A DNA stretch of 64,000 nucleotides from NCBI RefSeq assembly GCF_017654505.1, contig NC_054548.1, forward strand, positions 32,563,774-32,627,773. The letters are read 5' to 3'. This DNA is from Polyodon spathula (lineage: Eukaryota; Chordata; Actinopteri; Acipenseriformes; Polyodontidae). Shown piece by piece: positions 41,466 through 53,830 of this stretch (within the stretch, counting starts at the first letter, position 1; every line of letters starts with the position of its first letter). The notes under the pieces are model-generated. The model was not told the DNA's origin. It did no database searches and was given only the letters and a program-made list of their open reading frames with translations. The position numbers were made by a program, and so were the translations under genes.

Positions 41466-42429
41466 CAATTTAAATAGATATAGCTGGGATATAGCTTAAG
41501 GAATTAAGGATATCACAGGAATAACATCTGTGTAATCTACTGTATATTCATTGACTCTGAATATTACCTGCTCAATGTCACTAAATTAGTGTTTTAGGAT
41601 AAATGTATTTTCTCCCTAAATGAGTAATTGGATTTTTGCTAATCTTTTATTTTAAAATTGTTTAATTTCACAGTCAAGGCATTTAATTCCTAAATTTAGA
41701 ATTTCACAAACTCAGAATAAGGATTGGTTTGCTGAGTATTCAAATTGTGTACTCTGTGGTACAACATCATTAACAAAAAAATAAAGAAAATAATCAAATC
41801 TAAATTAAATGGAAATTAAAGCAAACACAAGAGAAACAAAATACTACAGTAACAAAACAGAATGAAGCAGGACTAAAGTACGAAATAAAATAATAAAGTA
41901 CTGCCTAAAATAATTGGTAGAAGCAAATTAGAGAGTATGAAAAGGGGTGAAATAGCAAAGGGATAACAAACAATACAAAAAGGGAAAAATAAAGAACATA
42001 GCAATACAATTTCATAAGAAGTTAATAGTTAATTTGGGAATTTAAGTTAACTCAAGTGTTATGGAGAATTATGCATTCCACTACCTTGATAAATTAACAG
42101 TGCATCCAAATTATTCCTATGCTGCTTGAGGAATACAACAGATTTCAGTTAATCTTTACCAAGTTTCATTATTTGCAAGGGTTGATTAAAAAAGTGAGTA
42201 CTTATTCTGTTAACACAATTGATTGAAGGACAGTGGTTTGCTTAACTGATCAAACTGGCTACGTGACAATTGACTTACTTTTAACATTTAAATTGAAATT
42301 CAAAATTCAGCATGTGATCACACCCCTGGTATGACTGCTAATCTTCTAATATCAAGCATGTAGCTCATTATTTTGATCTGTCTTAGGCTCACCCGCTCCA
42401 CTTACCTGGATGCGGGTCTGATGGCTGCA
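41466..42429. other. No recognisable gene (AT-rich)
   Basis: AT-rich intergenic DNA. Nothing is supported on either strand. Confidence 0.55.
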
Positions 42430-42431
42430 GA

Positions 42432-42500
<69 letters not shown>

Positions 42501-42501
42501 C
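42430..42501. repeat. (ATT)n microsatellite
   Basis: About 23 uninterrupted ATT units. The isoleucine-rich ORF over it is an artefact. Confidence 0.97.
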
Positions 42502-42620
42502 ACTTTGATTTTTTTTATTTATGCACTGTGTATTTTAATTGTGTATAGTTTTTGCAAGTAATATGAGTATTATGCACCAACACTTTTTTTTTTAAATTAT
42601 TATTTTGTGCCCTATCTACC

Positions 42621-43049
42621 TGTAACGAATATTCTCATGCAAACGCGGGCTGTGGAACCCTTGCGTGCAGCAAATTAATTCCCTCATTAAGGCGAGCTGA
42701 AACACCTGCAGGACTGTCAATTACTTGTGTTTCAGGACTTAAAGGCTTGGCTGTTTCAGCGAAGAAGCAGAAAAAAAAAGACAACCGTTGAAGAAGCGTG
42801 GGGACAGCGAACCAGACGGCGGAACCAAGCCGGCTGTTTGTGGTTCCAGTGAGGAGCGCCTGGCGGTGTAAAGGATTTTACTTCACGGACAGAGTTGGTA
42901 CTGGGGGAAGCTTGGTAGACCATTGTTCACGCCGTTGCAGTGGTGAAACAGAGGAACGAGACTGCAGTGGCGAAAAGAGATACAAGCTTTGCATGGGAGA
43001 TAGGGGAGATCATTCCGATTTCTCCCTTGTTAGCGAAGTAGTTTTCTTT

Positions 43050-43085
<36 letters not shown>

Positions 43086-43480
43086 ATTTTGCTTTATTTT
43101 TTAAATGGGATTCAACTTTCCTTGCAGTTAAGCAGTCACTGCCCCTCCCCTTTTATATTTTGTTACAGTACTGCCTGCTGCTCTGCGCCTGCCCTCCTGC
43201 TGTTGGTTCGGATTGCCCCCTAGTGGCGAAGCATTTTTGCTCCTGTGGAACTATTTTTTAAACTTTCTTTAAGACAACTTGACGAACAGCTTTTTTGCAC
43301 CCTTTTTGTATACATGTATACAAATATTGCTTAATGTTGACATGTTTTTATTCTAATGAAATAAATATCTGTAGCTTATTCCTGTGTTTTGACCCTGTTG
43401 AATGATAGTTCTGCTGGTTGGGGTAACTTTGAGATAAAGAACCTGAGTGTCTTTTGGTACAAACTAATTTCTGAAGGCTC
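42621..43480 (+). repeat. Possible LTR or retroelement end (uncertain)
   Basis: Starts TGTAACGAAT and has mixed base composition unlike its AT-rich surroundings. It contains a poly(T) run (43050-43081) and AATAAA near 43360 followed by a T/G-rich stretch, as in an LTR R/U5. I found no partner copy or duplication, so this is tentative. Confidence 0.3.
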
Positions 43481-43534
43481 AATACCTTCAGTGGCATAGT
43501 TTGGCTATAAATTTAAATTTATCCTCGCTGCACG

Positions 43535-43640
43535 ACAAACCTGCAGCTCAGTTCAGTATCAAACCTCCCCAACCTGTAGCTCTGTTCAGTATCAAACCTC
43601 ATCGGCTTGCAGCTCAGTTCAGTATCAAACCTCATCAGGT
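43535..43640. repeat. 33-34-bp tandem repeat, 3 copies
   Basis: Three copies of a unit containing gctcagttcagtatcaaacct at about 33-34-bp spacing, with small changes between copies. Confidence 0.85.
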
Positions 43641-44788
43641 TTTTTTTAAAGGTTTTCTCTGCTTTTTCTGGAGAAAAAACAAATTGAGACCTGTGTTTTA
43701 CTGAACTGTACAGGGTCCGACATCAAGCTGAAAAGGGAAAATTGTAATTTTTTAATTGTAATGTTTAAGCATTGAACAGATTCATCAATTTAAATACATT
43801 CACTACTCAACAATTCAAAATATCTCAGTGGGACCTCCAAAATAAATTGTGGAGGATTACAGAGATATTTTTTGACCTGTCAAGATCTCTGTGGGACATC
43901 CAAAATAAAGTGTTGGTACTATTGTAGGCAGTTAATATATTCTTAAAAGCAATAAATTAATTAACCTCCAAAAACTAGGGGATGAAGAGATATCTTCTAT
44001 TGTCAAGATCTTTACAATAAATGGTGTCCCGTTATAATATATAACATGTTTTCAATATTGCTCTCTGAAAACAAACTCTTTTTAGAAAGATGGTATTTAT
44101 TAAGCAAACAAATTAATTTTGAAAATCACACAAAAGTTACAGAATTAATGTCACATTAAAAACATTACAATGAGAACTAAGGTTTTAAACAACATTTTAC
44201 CAAATAATTATTAGTACATACTGACACTACAACAAGGGATCACACAGTACCTGAATAGATAGTTAAAAGTATTGTTACCTAGCCTGGAAAGCAGTCACTC
44301 TGTGTTCTGTTACCTTGTGTTTCTCTGAGTGTCAGGGACCCTGACCTAGATGGATAGATACTGAGAGCTGAGGGATCCAGGTGCAGACTTGTAGTTTCTT
44401 TGAATCTGAGTGAGCAGGAATCAGAGGACTGGTCAGGAGATCAGACGAACAATCAGAGCGTCAGAGGGGAGCAGGTATCCAGTCAGGGCATCAGAGGGAC
44501 TCTGCGGTGTGGTCAGGGCAAGGAGCTAATGTTTACACTTTACTTTTATACTTTTTAAACAAATAGATTATTTGAATTTCCCGCTGCATGCTCAGATTGA
44601 CTAGTTTGTGGCTGAATGGGCTTGAAACCTTGAGTGATCACTCCTCCTCTCCTGTCTGATTAGTTCATTATCATAATCTGAAAAGGGGAAACTTTTAAAA
44701 CATGCATAACTTTTGCTGAATAATTCTCATTTTATTCTGAATTCCTGTTATTTTTACCGTAAGAAATTACATTTCTTTAGACACCAAA
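43641..44788. other. Unassigned AT-rich sequence
   Basis: No coding frame is supported. It contains paired phrases near 43835 and 43890 (gggac, tccaaaataaa, gatctctgtggg-type) that may be an old duplication. It may be the interior of the element whose LTR is proposed at 44789. Confidence 0.35.
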
Positions 44789-45341
44789 TGTGTCGGGTTG
44801 TGACTTTGGTTAGACATTGAAAACACTTTAATTCTCTTAGGGATTTATTACCTGGGTTATTTTATGCTTGTTAGGCAATTTAAGAATAAAAACGCTTGCA
44901 CCTTGTACTTGTAATGAGTTTTAAATCGTATGATGTGAAATTTTTCTTAAATTTCTTGTTTTCTTTAAGCTAATTCTAAACTATTGGTCGTTTTTTGCTT
45001 TCTTTCAGCCTGTGTTAAACCCCCTTTCTCTCACTAGATTGGGTAATTCAATCGCGGGTTTGATTACCCTTTTGTTTCTTGGGTGCCTGATGCATTCAAA
45101 GTGTTAGATTGATAGTTATTGCCAGGCAAAGCTAGACAAATTAAATTAAAGTTAATTCAATTTGCTTTTTGTTAAAACATACAATATCCATGACATTTGC
45201 AATATATTTGTGATGACAGGGTCTATATGACCTACAACTTCCTTTTGCTTATAGCTGATATCCCTCCATTTCTGATTTTCAGTAAGCATCAAACTGCACA
45301 CTCTTAAGCCTGCCGCATGCAGCCTGACTCAACCTGTCACA
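44789..45341 (-). repeat. Possible orphan LTR
   Basis: A 553-bp TG-to-CA interval with inverted ends (tgtgtcgggttg and caacctgtcaca). A plus-strand tttatt near 44846 would give a minus-strand AATAAA about 60 nt from the end, as in ERV1. The flanking acacca on the left could be the edge of a primer site. No second copy is present in the window. Confidence 0.35.
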
Positions 45342-47955
45342 ATTCCTGTCACCTCAACTGGACGAATCATAGCAGTGTGCATGTCCTTAAAACAAAATTA
45401 TGCAGATTTCAGTCGGGATGTCTTCATATTTGAAGATTGAACATGTTGAATCTTTTTCAGACGCATTTTTGTTGTTCAGATGTGATCAGTCTGTCTGAAT
45501 GTGTCGGTTGCCGACCAAGACTGACTGAGACCAATTAGTCATAAGGGTGTCAACCAATGGTATAGCAGGTTTAAGTGACGTGGCTTGTCATGTGATTTGT
45601 CATACAAGATTGCAGAATATTGACAGCTTTAGTTCCACATAAAAATACATTAGTCTTGAATAGTTTTTAGGCGTTAACTAATCAAATGTAAATGATGAAT
45701 TTACCATTTTATTATCAATCTACTGGCAGCCTATATTTTCTTACTGCACTAAAACAGAAGTGACCGGTGCGTCGATCTGCAATAGGTCACAAATCACAAG
45801 CCACTAGATCCGCAAGCTGAGAAAAAAATGACAAAGTTGCTTCGCGTCGCTGTCTCCGCTGTCTAATCAGCATATGATGCCATGCATAATGTGATGGTCC
45901 CTATGTTGGGCTAAGTTAATACAAAAATGTGTATATGTATATTACCAGTATCTAGTTGTGGTCAGTAATTCAGTCTTAGCAGTGTGCGGCACCCAGTCGG
46001 GAAAAGCTCAATTGTCTACTTCATGTGCAGATAAAAAGCGTATTTGTATGTGAGCACGGGGAAGTGCACAAAGTAGTTCACATGCAGATGTATCGAGATT
46101 CAAAATTGAATGATTAGCAATCGAGTCTCAGTACACCTGCACAAAAGATAGCCACCTGCGACAATGGGACAGACTTTTAATTCTTTCACTTTTAAACTCT
46201 ACAGTTTCCCAGTAACTAAATACCTCTGTTTATTACTGCTGTAAACCTTAAATAAATGCAACACTGTGGCTTTTTTTTGGTTTTAAATGTAATTCTGTCC
46301 AACAGTAGCTTTTTCTTTTGTAATGCAAAAGCCTCTGTATTTTTGGCTCATAAACATCATCCCTATTAAAGTCGCTACCTTCCTGATAAGAACTGATACT
46401 ATAGGCAACTTTTCTAATTTAAATGAAATACTAGCTTCTGCTGCCAAGTTTTTCATTCATTTCTATAATATAATGAAGAGAACGGACATTAAACCATTCT
46501 GGTTAGAGATGAAACGATAGTAAATTTCCACAATACGAATAGTTGAGAGCCCATTCTTTCACAATACATCGATTATCACGATAGTAGCCATTGTTTTTCA
46601 ATTACTTTTTTAACTGAATAAAAAAGAAAAATAACAAGTTTTGTCTTTTTTCCCGGTGGGATATGGTCTGCAACACAAGGATGCTACAGAATTTAAAAAA
46701 GAGCAAGATTCTAACAAGATTCTAACAAGAAAAATAATCTTAATGAAATTGTCCTTATGTTCCCATCATTAATAGCAAAATAAAGATACATTTAAGTCTG
46801 TCAAAATGGGATTGCAAGCTTTGGTCCTCTTTCTGCTTTATTTACACATTTCATTTATTTAAATGTACTTAGAACAGTACATAATTGAAGTTTAATAATT
46901 GAATAAATATGAAGCATCTGTATTTCTTTCAATACATTTAAAGTACTTGGTTTACACACATACTGCTAACTACTACTACTTTTTCAAATGCAAAATAAAT
47001 AAATTACTAATGCAAAATAAATACATTATTTTGTAGAAAACAACCTGCAAGTATGGGATAGAGCAGTTTGGGCATGATGTTATTTATTCATATTCCTTTT
47101 TATTCCTTTTTGTCGTTATTTCATTTATAATTTAAGAAAACACATTTCAAAACCGTTATCAACTTTACCCAAGGTAGCCTGTTTTTCTGGAGGGATAATA
47201 GTCTATAATGTGTACATTTTAATGGTCGTATTGAAATTATATACTGATAATTGAAGGTGGAACAGAGGACAGTATAGGGAGGGTACTGCACTGGAAAAAA
47301 ATGTGTTATTAAAGTGCTTGCTGGTTGACTGCTGACGTTTTTTAACTCCACCGGGTGCTAAGTAAGAAAGGGCATGTCCCTGCTTTCGCTGTTGTGCTTT
47401 TGCCTCATTCTGTGGATTGGATGCACATCCTATGGTACTGTATATATCTTTATATATCTCCCGCTATATATCTTTTTTTGTAGTGAAAGTACACACTATG
47501 TCTATCAGTTAAGTGTCAAAATAGCAATAGATTAATTGGGCACACAAAATATAATCGTTCTAGTAAATATCGATGATTGCACCATACATTTTCAGTGCAT
47601 TCCTCTCCCCATTATGTTATTATTTTAATATCATTGCAGTTCAGTAAAAGTTTGTGCACAGTGAATACTGGGTAGCGTCAAGAGAAAGAAAAACAAAAAC
47701 ACAGCATTCGCAACAAGCCTAGCAAGTTTAACATACTACAGGGGTGTTACTAAAATATTTATTCCAATCAGATTACAGTACTTTGGAATGTAAGCTATAT
47801 AAACTAAACACAAGTTTACAAAAAATTACAACAAATGTTTTTTTGTTTAGTTTTTGTTTTTAATTCAGCGACAGCTGCATCATGCATTGCATCTTGTTAA
47901 TACTGTACCACCTGACCTTCACTATCTGTGAAACACAATGCAGAAATCCCAGCCT
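45342..47955. other. No recognisable gene (AT-rich)
   Basis: Low-complexity AT-rich intergenic DNA. I saw no conserved coding frame, LTR pair or structured RNA. Confidence 0.5.
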
Positions 47956-47956
47956 A

Positions 47957-48002
<46 letters not shown>

Positions 48003-48018
48003 AATAATAATAATAAAT
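47956..48018. repeat. (CAA)n(TAA)n microsatellite
   Basis: About 14 CAA/AAC units followed by several TAA units. Confidence 0.95.
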
Positions 48019-49090
48019 TGATTTACTTACCACAAATTGCATACCCGCTAGCTGATTTAATTATATTTCTTTAGCAGGTCCACTGTATACTACAGTTATT
48101 AAATCCACTTTACACTTTCTTGTTTTATATTCAAACTGAACACTTCCTCTGTTACAATAAAACATTTACACTTATATTTTGTTTGAATTATTCTAGAATA
48201 CCTGTGTTTAGCTTAAAGACTACTTTCAGATCAAGCTTACTTAGTTTCTAAATAAGAAACTTGACTGTGAATCCATTAAACTATAACTATTAAGAAATAA
48301 TAACTATTGAGAAATATAGCAGAGTTATTAAGGCTTCTGCTGTTATTACTATTTTTATTACCCTAAAGCCCCAAACAGGCAAAACACTCGTTAATTCAAA
48401 TAAGATGTTTCTTATTAGGTCAAAATACTTTTTTAAAATCTCTGTGCTTAGTAGCAATAAAATCAAATAGGTATAAAATAGCTTTTTTAGTTTTAAACAT
48501 TGTTCTGTCTAGAAATGGTTACTTTTATTTTTTGTTAATTTGCAATACCTAGCCTCCCCAAAAACCATAATTTCATTTTCAAGCTAATTAAACTAGATGC
48601 CTGCTTCTGCCAAGGTTAACACAGGATTCCGTGTGCAATTGCCTTTCTTAATTTAATGATAGGGGAAACCCTATTTTTAAGTCTAACCCGCTTAATGCGC
48701 TCTAATAACAAAGGCACACAGAGAAGCTTGTTTTTTCTAACGTTAACATTTGTTCAGTTTTTCTTAATTCAAATTGTTATTCTGCTCACAATTTGCTACA
48801 ATAGTATTTCTACTGGTTGTATATTCTTTAAAACATAGTACAGTTATTACAATATTTAGACAGTGTCAGTTAGTACTGAACTCTCTTATTTTTAACTGTA
48901 ATATGTTCTTTCAACAATAATTGTATTTATTTGTATAATAGTTTAACTTAGTTACTATAGTACTATAGTATAGTACTATAGAGAACCACAAACTTATTTT
49001 AGTTAAACTGTTTCTGGCATATTAACTGTGCTCCCTAGAGTTTGCCCTTCTGTTCTAGCTGGATTGGAATGTTTGAGGTTCTGAGTCTAA
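48019..49090. other. No recognisable gene (AT-rich)
   Basis: AT-rich intergenic DNA. It contains a short perfect palindrome cluster at about 48953-48981 (ctatagtactatag) and nothing else that I can name. Confidence 0.5.
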
Positions 49091-49199
49091 TTTAAAAAGA
49101 TGCTTTTGCCTCATAAGGGAGGCTCCCTTTCAATTCGAAGATGGCCACCAAAACATTGTTATGGGATACACTCCTGCCTATTGGTAGGTGTCACTGAGC

Positions 49200-50880
49200 T
49201 CTTTCTATTAAAGCTGCCGATAGGCCCTCTCCCCACGGTGATCTCCTCGGTCCCGCCCCCCGAGGGTACTTAACCGTCACGCAGGGGAGATTCATTCTTT
49301 CACTTCTCACGATTGGTACAGTAAGACCTCTCTGTGTTGCTCTGAGCCTTTTTTCTTCTAAAAGGTGCTGCGTAAGCTACTGCTAGTTCCCCTGTACTTG
49401 GTGCTGAAAGCTGGCCTTCGCTGCTTTTCCTGGAATCAGTGGTTTAAAAATTCATAGCCTTTTTATTCTATTTCTGACTATCAGCATCTTCTCGCTTCAC
49501 GTGTCAGGCTGCTTCTCTCTGTTTTTCCATCTTAGTACGGTGGGTATTATTGTTAAGAATTGTGTGTGTTTTTCTCCATTTCTTGCTTCGGAGAGCACTG
49601 TTACTCCACAGGGCTGGGCTTGCCTTGTCCCCGTTGTCGAGCTAGCCCACCAGCCACCTGCGGGCCGCAGTTTGGGCCTTGTTTTGATTGTAACACTGCA
49701 GCTGCTTCAGCCAGGCCAGCCGTATATACTCCTCACCGAGGCTTCCCTTGTTGTTCACCTCTGGTGTAGGTCGCTCAATCTACAGACCATATGCTCTCCC
49801 CCATCTGTCCTGAAATATTTTAGCTGCTTTTTTTTATTTAAAACTGTTTTGTATTACTGTGTATGTATGTCAATTGCCTGCCGCGGCTTCGGACCTATAC
49901 CCCTGTTGTACGTTATGTGCTGCTCAGGCGTGTGACCACGTGGTCAGGATAGGCACCGTGCCTTGCTGCCCCACTGTTTTTTTAATACCCCGTTGCATAA
50001 GACTCTGCCCGTGCTACTTCGGTACCACAGTGCATATGGTGCCCATTGTCTCGTTGTACCGATACAGGCTAGCGCGCCGGTGCTGCACGGTACTTGGTGT
50101 GCGTGATACCTGGCACTGTACGGTACGCGGTGCACGCAGTGCACATTATACCTGGTGCTCGGTATCTGGTGCTAGTGTGGGAACGCAGCGCTGCATGGTA
50201 CATGTTGCACATAGTGCACGGTACTTGGCGCATGGCACGCAGGTCGCATGGTGCACGCAGTGCACACAGTGCTTGGCCACTGCTTCAGACCTAGCGCAGC
50301 AGTGCCTCGTTGCCTTTACATTAGATGGTGCTCCACAACGCTGTAGGCTACATGCTTCCCCGGTCGTGAGACTGCACATAGTCCAGGCTAGACACCCCTC
50401 TGTAACAGCCTGCATCGCTTTGTGATTGCAGTCAATTTAAGCCTTACAGCACTCGTTGTTTTGTGTCTTCCCCTTGCAGTTTAAAAGAAAGAGATGTGTG
50501 ATCCTCCATCGGACCCCGGCTCTGCCGTGCTCCTCTTAGAGGTGACCCTGCTGGACTTACTTACTCAGCCACCTACTCGGCGTGCCATTTTTGATTGGGT
50601 GTGTTTATATGAGTTTTCTTTACTGCCTTGCAGTTTAAAGAGAAAATGTTGTATGATTTCTAACGGGATCCAGCTCTGCTGCGCCCAGTTGTTGTGTTGT
50701 ATATGCCGGCTTGGTCAGCCCACCTGTATGTATGTGTATTCAATTCTTACAGACCTGCAGTTAGAAATAGGTAATAAATGTGATTCCTCCATGGGAACGC
50801 AGCTCTGCTGCACCCCGTTGTTGTGTTGAATCCGCCAGCCTGTGTCAGCCTGCCTACTCGGCGCGCTGTTTATAAAAACA
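49200..50880 (+). other. DIRS copy B 5' region with degenerate repeat modules
   Basis: No domain is recognisable. From about 50460 three loosely repeated modules start with a gcagttt/gcagtta block and a gatcc/gattcctcc phrase and share agctctgctgc, cccgttgttgtgttg and tactcggcg pieces. 49940-50290 is unusually rich in gtgcac/gcgcatggcacg words. These may be remnants of gag or of the internal complementary region of DIRS. Confidence 0.35.
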
Positions 50881-50894
50881 AAACTAAAGTTGCA

Positions 50895-51700
50895 CATGAC
50901 TCATGGCTCAATGCATTCCATCTGTATCCCAAGTGCGACAGACACTGTAGACTGACAGTGTGTCTTACTTGCTTGGTGGCCCTGCGCTGGTGGAGGGTTA
51001 CCTCTCCCCAATGCCAAGGAGTCCAAATGGGAGTAGTTACCAACCGGATGACTCCACTGTCTGCAAAGGTAGAGGAGTCAGTGGACCCTGGTCGGGCCGT
51101 TGGACATTCCTGCATATCAACATGCTGGAGCTGCAGGTAGTGTTCCTTGCCCGCCAGCATTTCCTATCCGTGGTGCGGAACAGACATCTGCTGATCCGCA
51201 CAGACAATACATCAGTGGTGGCATATGGCAACCACCAGTGTAGCCTTCGGTCCCCGGGGTTGCATCGCCTAGCCTTCAGGATTCTGATTTGGGCCCAACA
51301 GAACCTACTGTCCCTTTGGGCGACGCATGTTCCAGGCATGGAGAATCGGGCAGTGGACCTCCTCTCGAGGGAGGGCCCGCATGTGGCGGCTCCACCCTCA
51401 GGTGGTGGAGCGCATTTGGGAACGTTTCGGGAAGGAGCAGGTCGATCTCTTTGGCGGAGATGACACACTGCCCCCATGGTACTCCCTCCACTGCTGCGCC
51501 AGTCCACTCGGCGTCAACACCCTAGCACACGTATGGCCCAGAGTACTCCTTTACGCGTTCCTTCCTCTGCCATTGCTCCTGGCCTTTCTCGAAAAGGTCA
51601 GGTCAGAAAAGGTGTTAGTTCTCCTAGTGGCCCCCAGGTGGCCTGGGAAAATCTGGTTTTCATCCCTCTGCCAGCTATTGAACGACCCGTCCTAGGAAAT
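50895..51700 (+). pseudogene. DIRS copy B RNase H region (broken)
   Basis: Frames at 50823-51140 (LVALRWWRVTSP) and 50960-51463 contain HINMLELQVVFLARQHF, LIRTDNTSVVAYGN and LWATHVPGMENRAVDLLSRE, the DIRS RNase H-like domain also seen in copy A. A change of frame near 51360 continues into RYAFPPL-like connector sequence ending at 51720. Inactive. Confidence 0.75.
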
Positions 51701-51720
51701 CCTTCAAATAAATTAAGCTG

Positions 51721-52320
51721 TGTGATGGGGGTTGGTGGGTGTATCGCTTGTGGGTCCGGAAGTGACGACACAGAAGCAGGAAGGGAGGTGCATCCTGGGC
51801 ATCAGCAAGGGAGGGCTGGGCAGGGTTTTAATAATTCAAAAAATAAACTAATAAAAAAGCGGTATGTCACAAAACAAACAAAAGAAAACCTGGAAATACC
51901 ATCAATGGTAATCCCGGGTTGGAAAACAAATGAATAAACAAAACAGTCCCGAACACACTAAATCAAAACATGTAAAGTTCCAGGCCATTCCAGCTATCTC
52001 CGCATTGGTGGTGGTGCTGTGACAAAGTCTGGTCTCCTCCAGCTCCGTCTATGGCTCACAACAGCGCTCAATGTCCTGGGATGGGAGGGAAAGGGTCTGG
52101 GTGTTCTTGCAAAGGTCCACCGGGGTTGGGAAAGAGGGGAAGGTAGCAGGAATTCCAGGCAGGCAGCCGCATGTCCAGCGCTCTGGAAAACAATCACACA
52201 ATAGTAACATACGTTCCAACAGCACGGTTTCTTCCAGCTTACCATCCCAGGACAAAGAGACTGGAGCAGGGAAAGAGGCGCTGCTTAAATAGGACTGAGT
52301 CCCACCCCTGCAATCGGCTA
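51721..52320 (-). repeat. Copy b 3' LTR
   Basis: 600 bp. It shares long blocks with 53831-54316, including acaaaacaaacaaaagaaa, gaaataccagcaat-type and ggcaggcagccgc. It contains a roughly 110-bp segment (about 51980-52090) absent from the other LTR. Confidence 0.8.
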
Positions 52321-52329
52321 GGTTCTTTT

Positions 52330-53810
52330 GGTCACCTTGGTGGCAGGGCAGGTGGTACTGCTGCCCCCTCAAGTGGTAGGCAGGCACCTCCTGGCAGCGG
52401 CATTGGTGGCGCTGCCCCCTTCTGTGGGAGTGTTGGAACTGCCACTGCCAGCTCCCATGGCATCTCCAGAGATGAGGCAGCAGCGGACCCTCAGGAGGTG
52501 ACAGCAGCCCCAGCCGATGCAGAGCAGCAGGCAACCCCAGGCGAAGCAGCTCTCAGCGACCACAGGAGAAGGACCTCCAGCAACCCTAGGAGACAAAAAG
52601 GAGACACAGGCAGCGCAAGGCAATGCGGAGCAGCAGCAGGCAACCCCAGGCGATGCAGATGTAGCATTGCTGAATGGAGTGAGCGTGGCATCCCTGAGAA
52701 GAGTGAGCATGGCATCCTTGGGCAGTGCAAAGCAGGCATCCTTAGTCCATGCATGGCCCGTCTCCCTCTATTGGTGGAGGCAGGAACAACAGCCCATCTC
52801 CCTCTGGTGGCAGAGCTCGGACTGGCAGTGCTTGGTGGTTGCCCGGTGTCTTTGGGTGATGCAGGAACCTCTGGCCAAGAGGTAATGGCCAGAGATCCTC
52901 ATCACGGTCGGGCACCGCCGGCCATGGCAGCTCCAGCAACTCCGGTGGTGGAGACGGGTATACCAACCCGTCTCCCTCTGGTCGCTTAGATGGTGCTGGC
53001 AGTGTTACCGGCTTCTCCAGCAGCACAGGAAAGGCTGCTGGCTCCTTCAACAGTGGTGGAAAGCTGCCTTGACTGCCTCCCCCCAAAAAAAAAAATTCGG
53101 GAGGGAGCCGGTAGCTCCTCCCTTTCAGCTTCTCCCCCCTGGGCTCTGGAAGTGGAGGTGGCTTCTCCCCCCTGGGCTCTGGATGCGGTTGCTCCTCCCC
53201 CCTGGGCTGTGGACGTGGCAGCTCCACCCCTTCTGGCTCTCGGGATGGCAGCTCCACCCCCTAAGGCTCCCAGGACAGCAGCTCTACGCCCTCTGGCTCT
53301 CGGGACGGCAGCTCCTCCCCCTCTGGCTCTCAGGACGGCAGTTCCTCCCCCTCTGGCTCTCAGGAAGGCAGCTCCATCCCCTCTGTTTGAATGACTGGGG
53401 TCCCTCCCATATCTACCACCAGGTAATTCAGGACCATGCGGGCAACCTCTGGGAGGGACGGTGGTGACGGTGGTGGAGGTAGTGGGGTGACTGCTGATGC
53501 TTGGGGTGGGAACTGCTCCTCTTCCTGGGCTTGATTGTAGGGGCATCCTGCTCAGTTGTGGCCATCCACCTCACAACGGCCACACCAGTCTGCTGGTGGC
53601 CCATCTGACCTCCAGCAGTGGTCCTCCTTTCCGCACCAGGAACACCATGGGAAGAGCCCGGCCAGGTCTTCCATCTTGGGTGGTGGCAGCGACTTTGGTC
53701 ATTGCTCCTGCTGCTGTCGCTGCCTGCTCCTTCGGCCCTTCTTTCTCCTTTTTTCCCACTTTTCCCCTTCTCCTGGAGAGCCATTCATCTCCTGGCCCCT
53801 AGGTGTCACT
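52330..53810 (-). pseudogene. Copy b Gag-like ORF (decayed)
   Basis: On the minus strand, from about 53690, two zinc-knuckle-like clusters appear (CSWCGKEDHCW, then CGRCEVDGHN followed by a stop where copy a has Trp). Pro-rich sequence and acidic EPEGEELPS-type repeats with in-frame stops follow (about 53400-53100), then the module with GVACC repeats (about 52750-52490). The layout matches copy a at 9640-10980, including knuckle spacing, but the first knuckle lacks its last Cys context and frames are broken. This supports one shared ancestral protein. Confidence 0.6.
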
Positions 53811-53827
53811 ACCCCACTCTGACACCA
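53811..53827 (-). other. Primer binding site, tRNA-Leu type (mutated)
   Basis: accccactctgacacca differs from the tRNA-Leu 3' end by one base change and one missing base. It lies 3 nt inside the right LTR, equivalent to 11145-11162 in copy a. Confidence 0.7.
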
Positions 53828-53830
53828 AGT

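Larger units (their letters stand above)
49095..51720 (+). mobile_element. DIRS-like retrotransposon copy B (decayed)
   Basis: A plus-strand relative of DIRS copy A. The left end (about 49105-49165) shares the gaagatggccaccaaa block with the left end of copy A. The right part encodes the RT-RNase H connector and RNase H. The RT core is missing between about 50860 and 50890, and the right side stops at the insertion site of another element at 51720. Confidence 0.7.

Noticed and set aside
42373..42561. Isoleucine-rich 62-residue ORF
   Set aside because: Translation of the ATT microsatellite.
43641..44788. A full LTR retrotransposon between 42.6 and 45.3 kb
   Set aside because: The two proposed LTR-like ends are not similar to each other, and no coding domain lies between them.
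47860..48042. Cysteine-rich ORF
   Set aside because: Translation of the CAA repeat on the opposite strand.
48953..48981. Short ctatagtactatag palindromes as a regulatory site
   Set aside because: They occur once in AT-rich DNA with no nearby gene or repeat context, and chance or simple-repeat expansion is sufficient.
49859..50425. 188-residue ORF rich in Cys, His and Tyr
   Set aside because: Driven by gtgcac/gcgc word repeats in the DIRS 5' region. No domain or conservation is visible.
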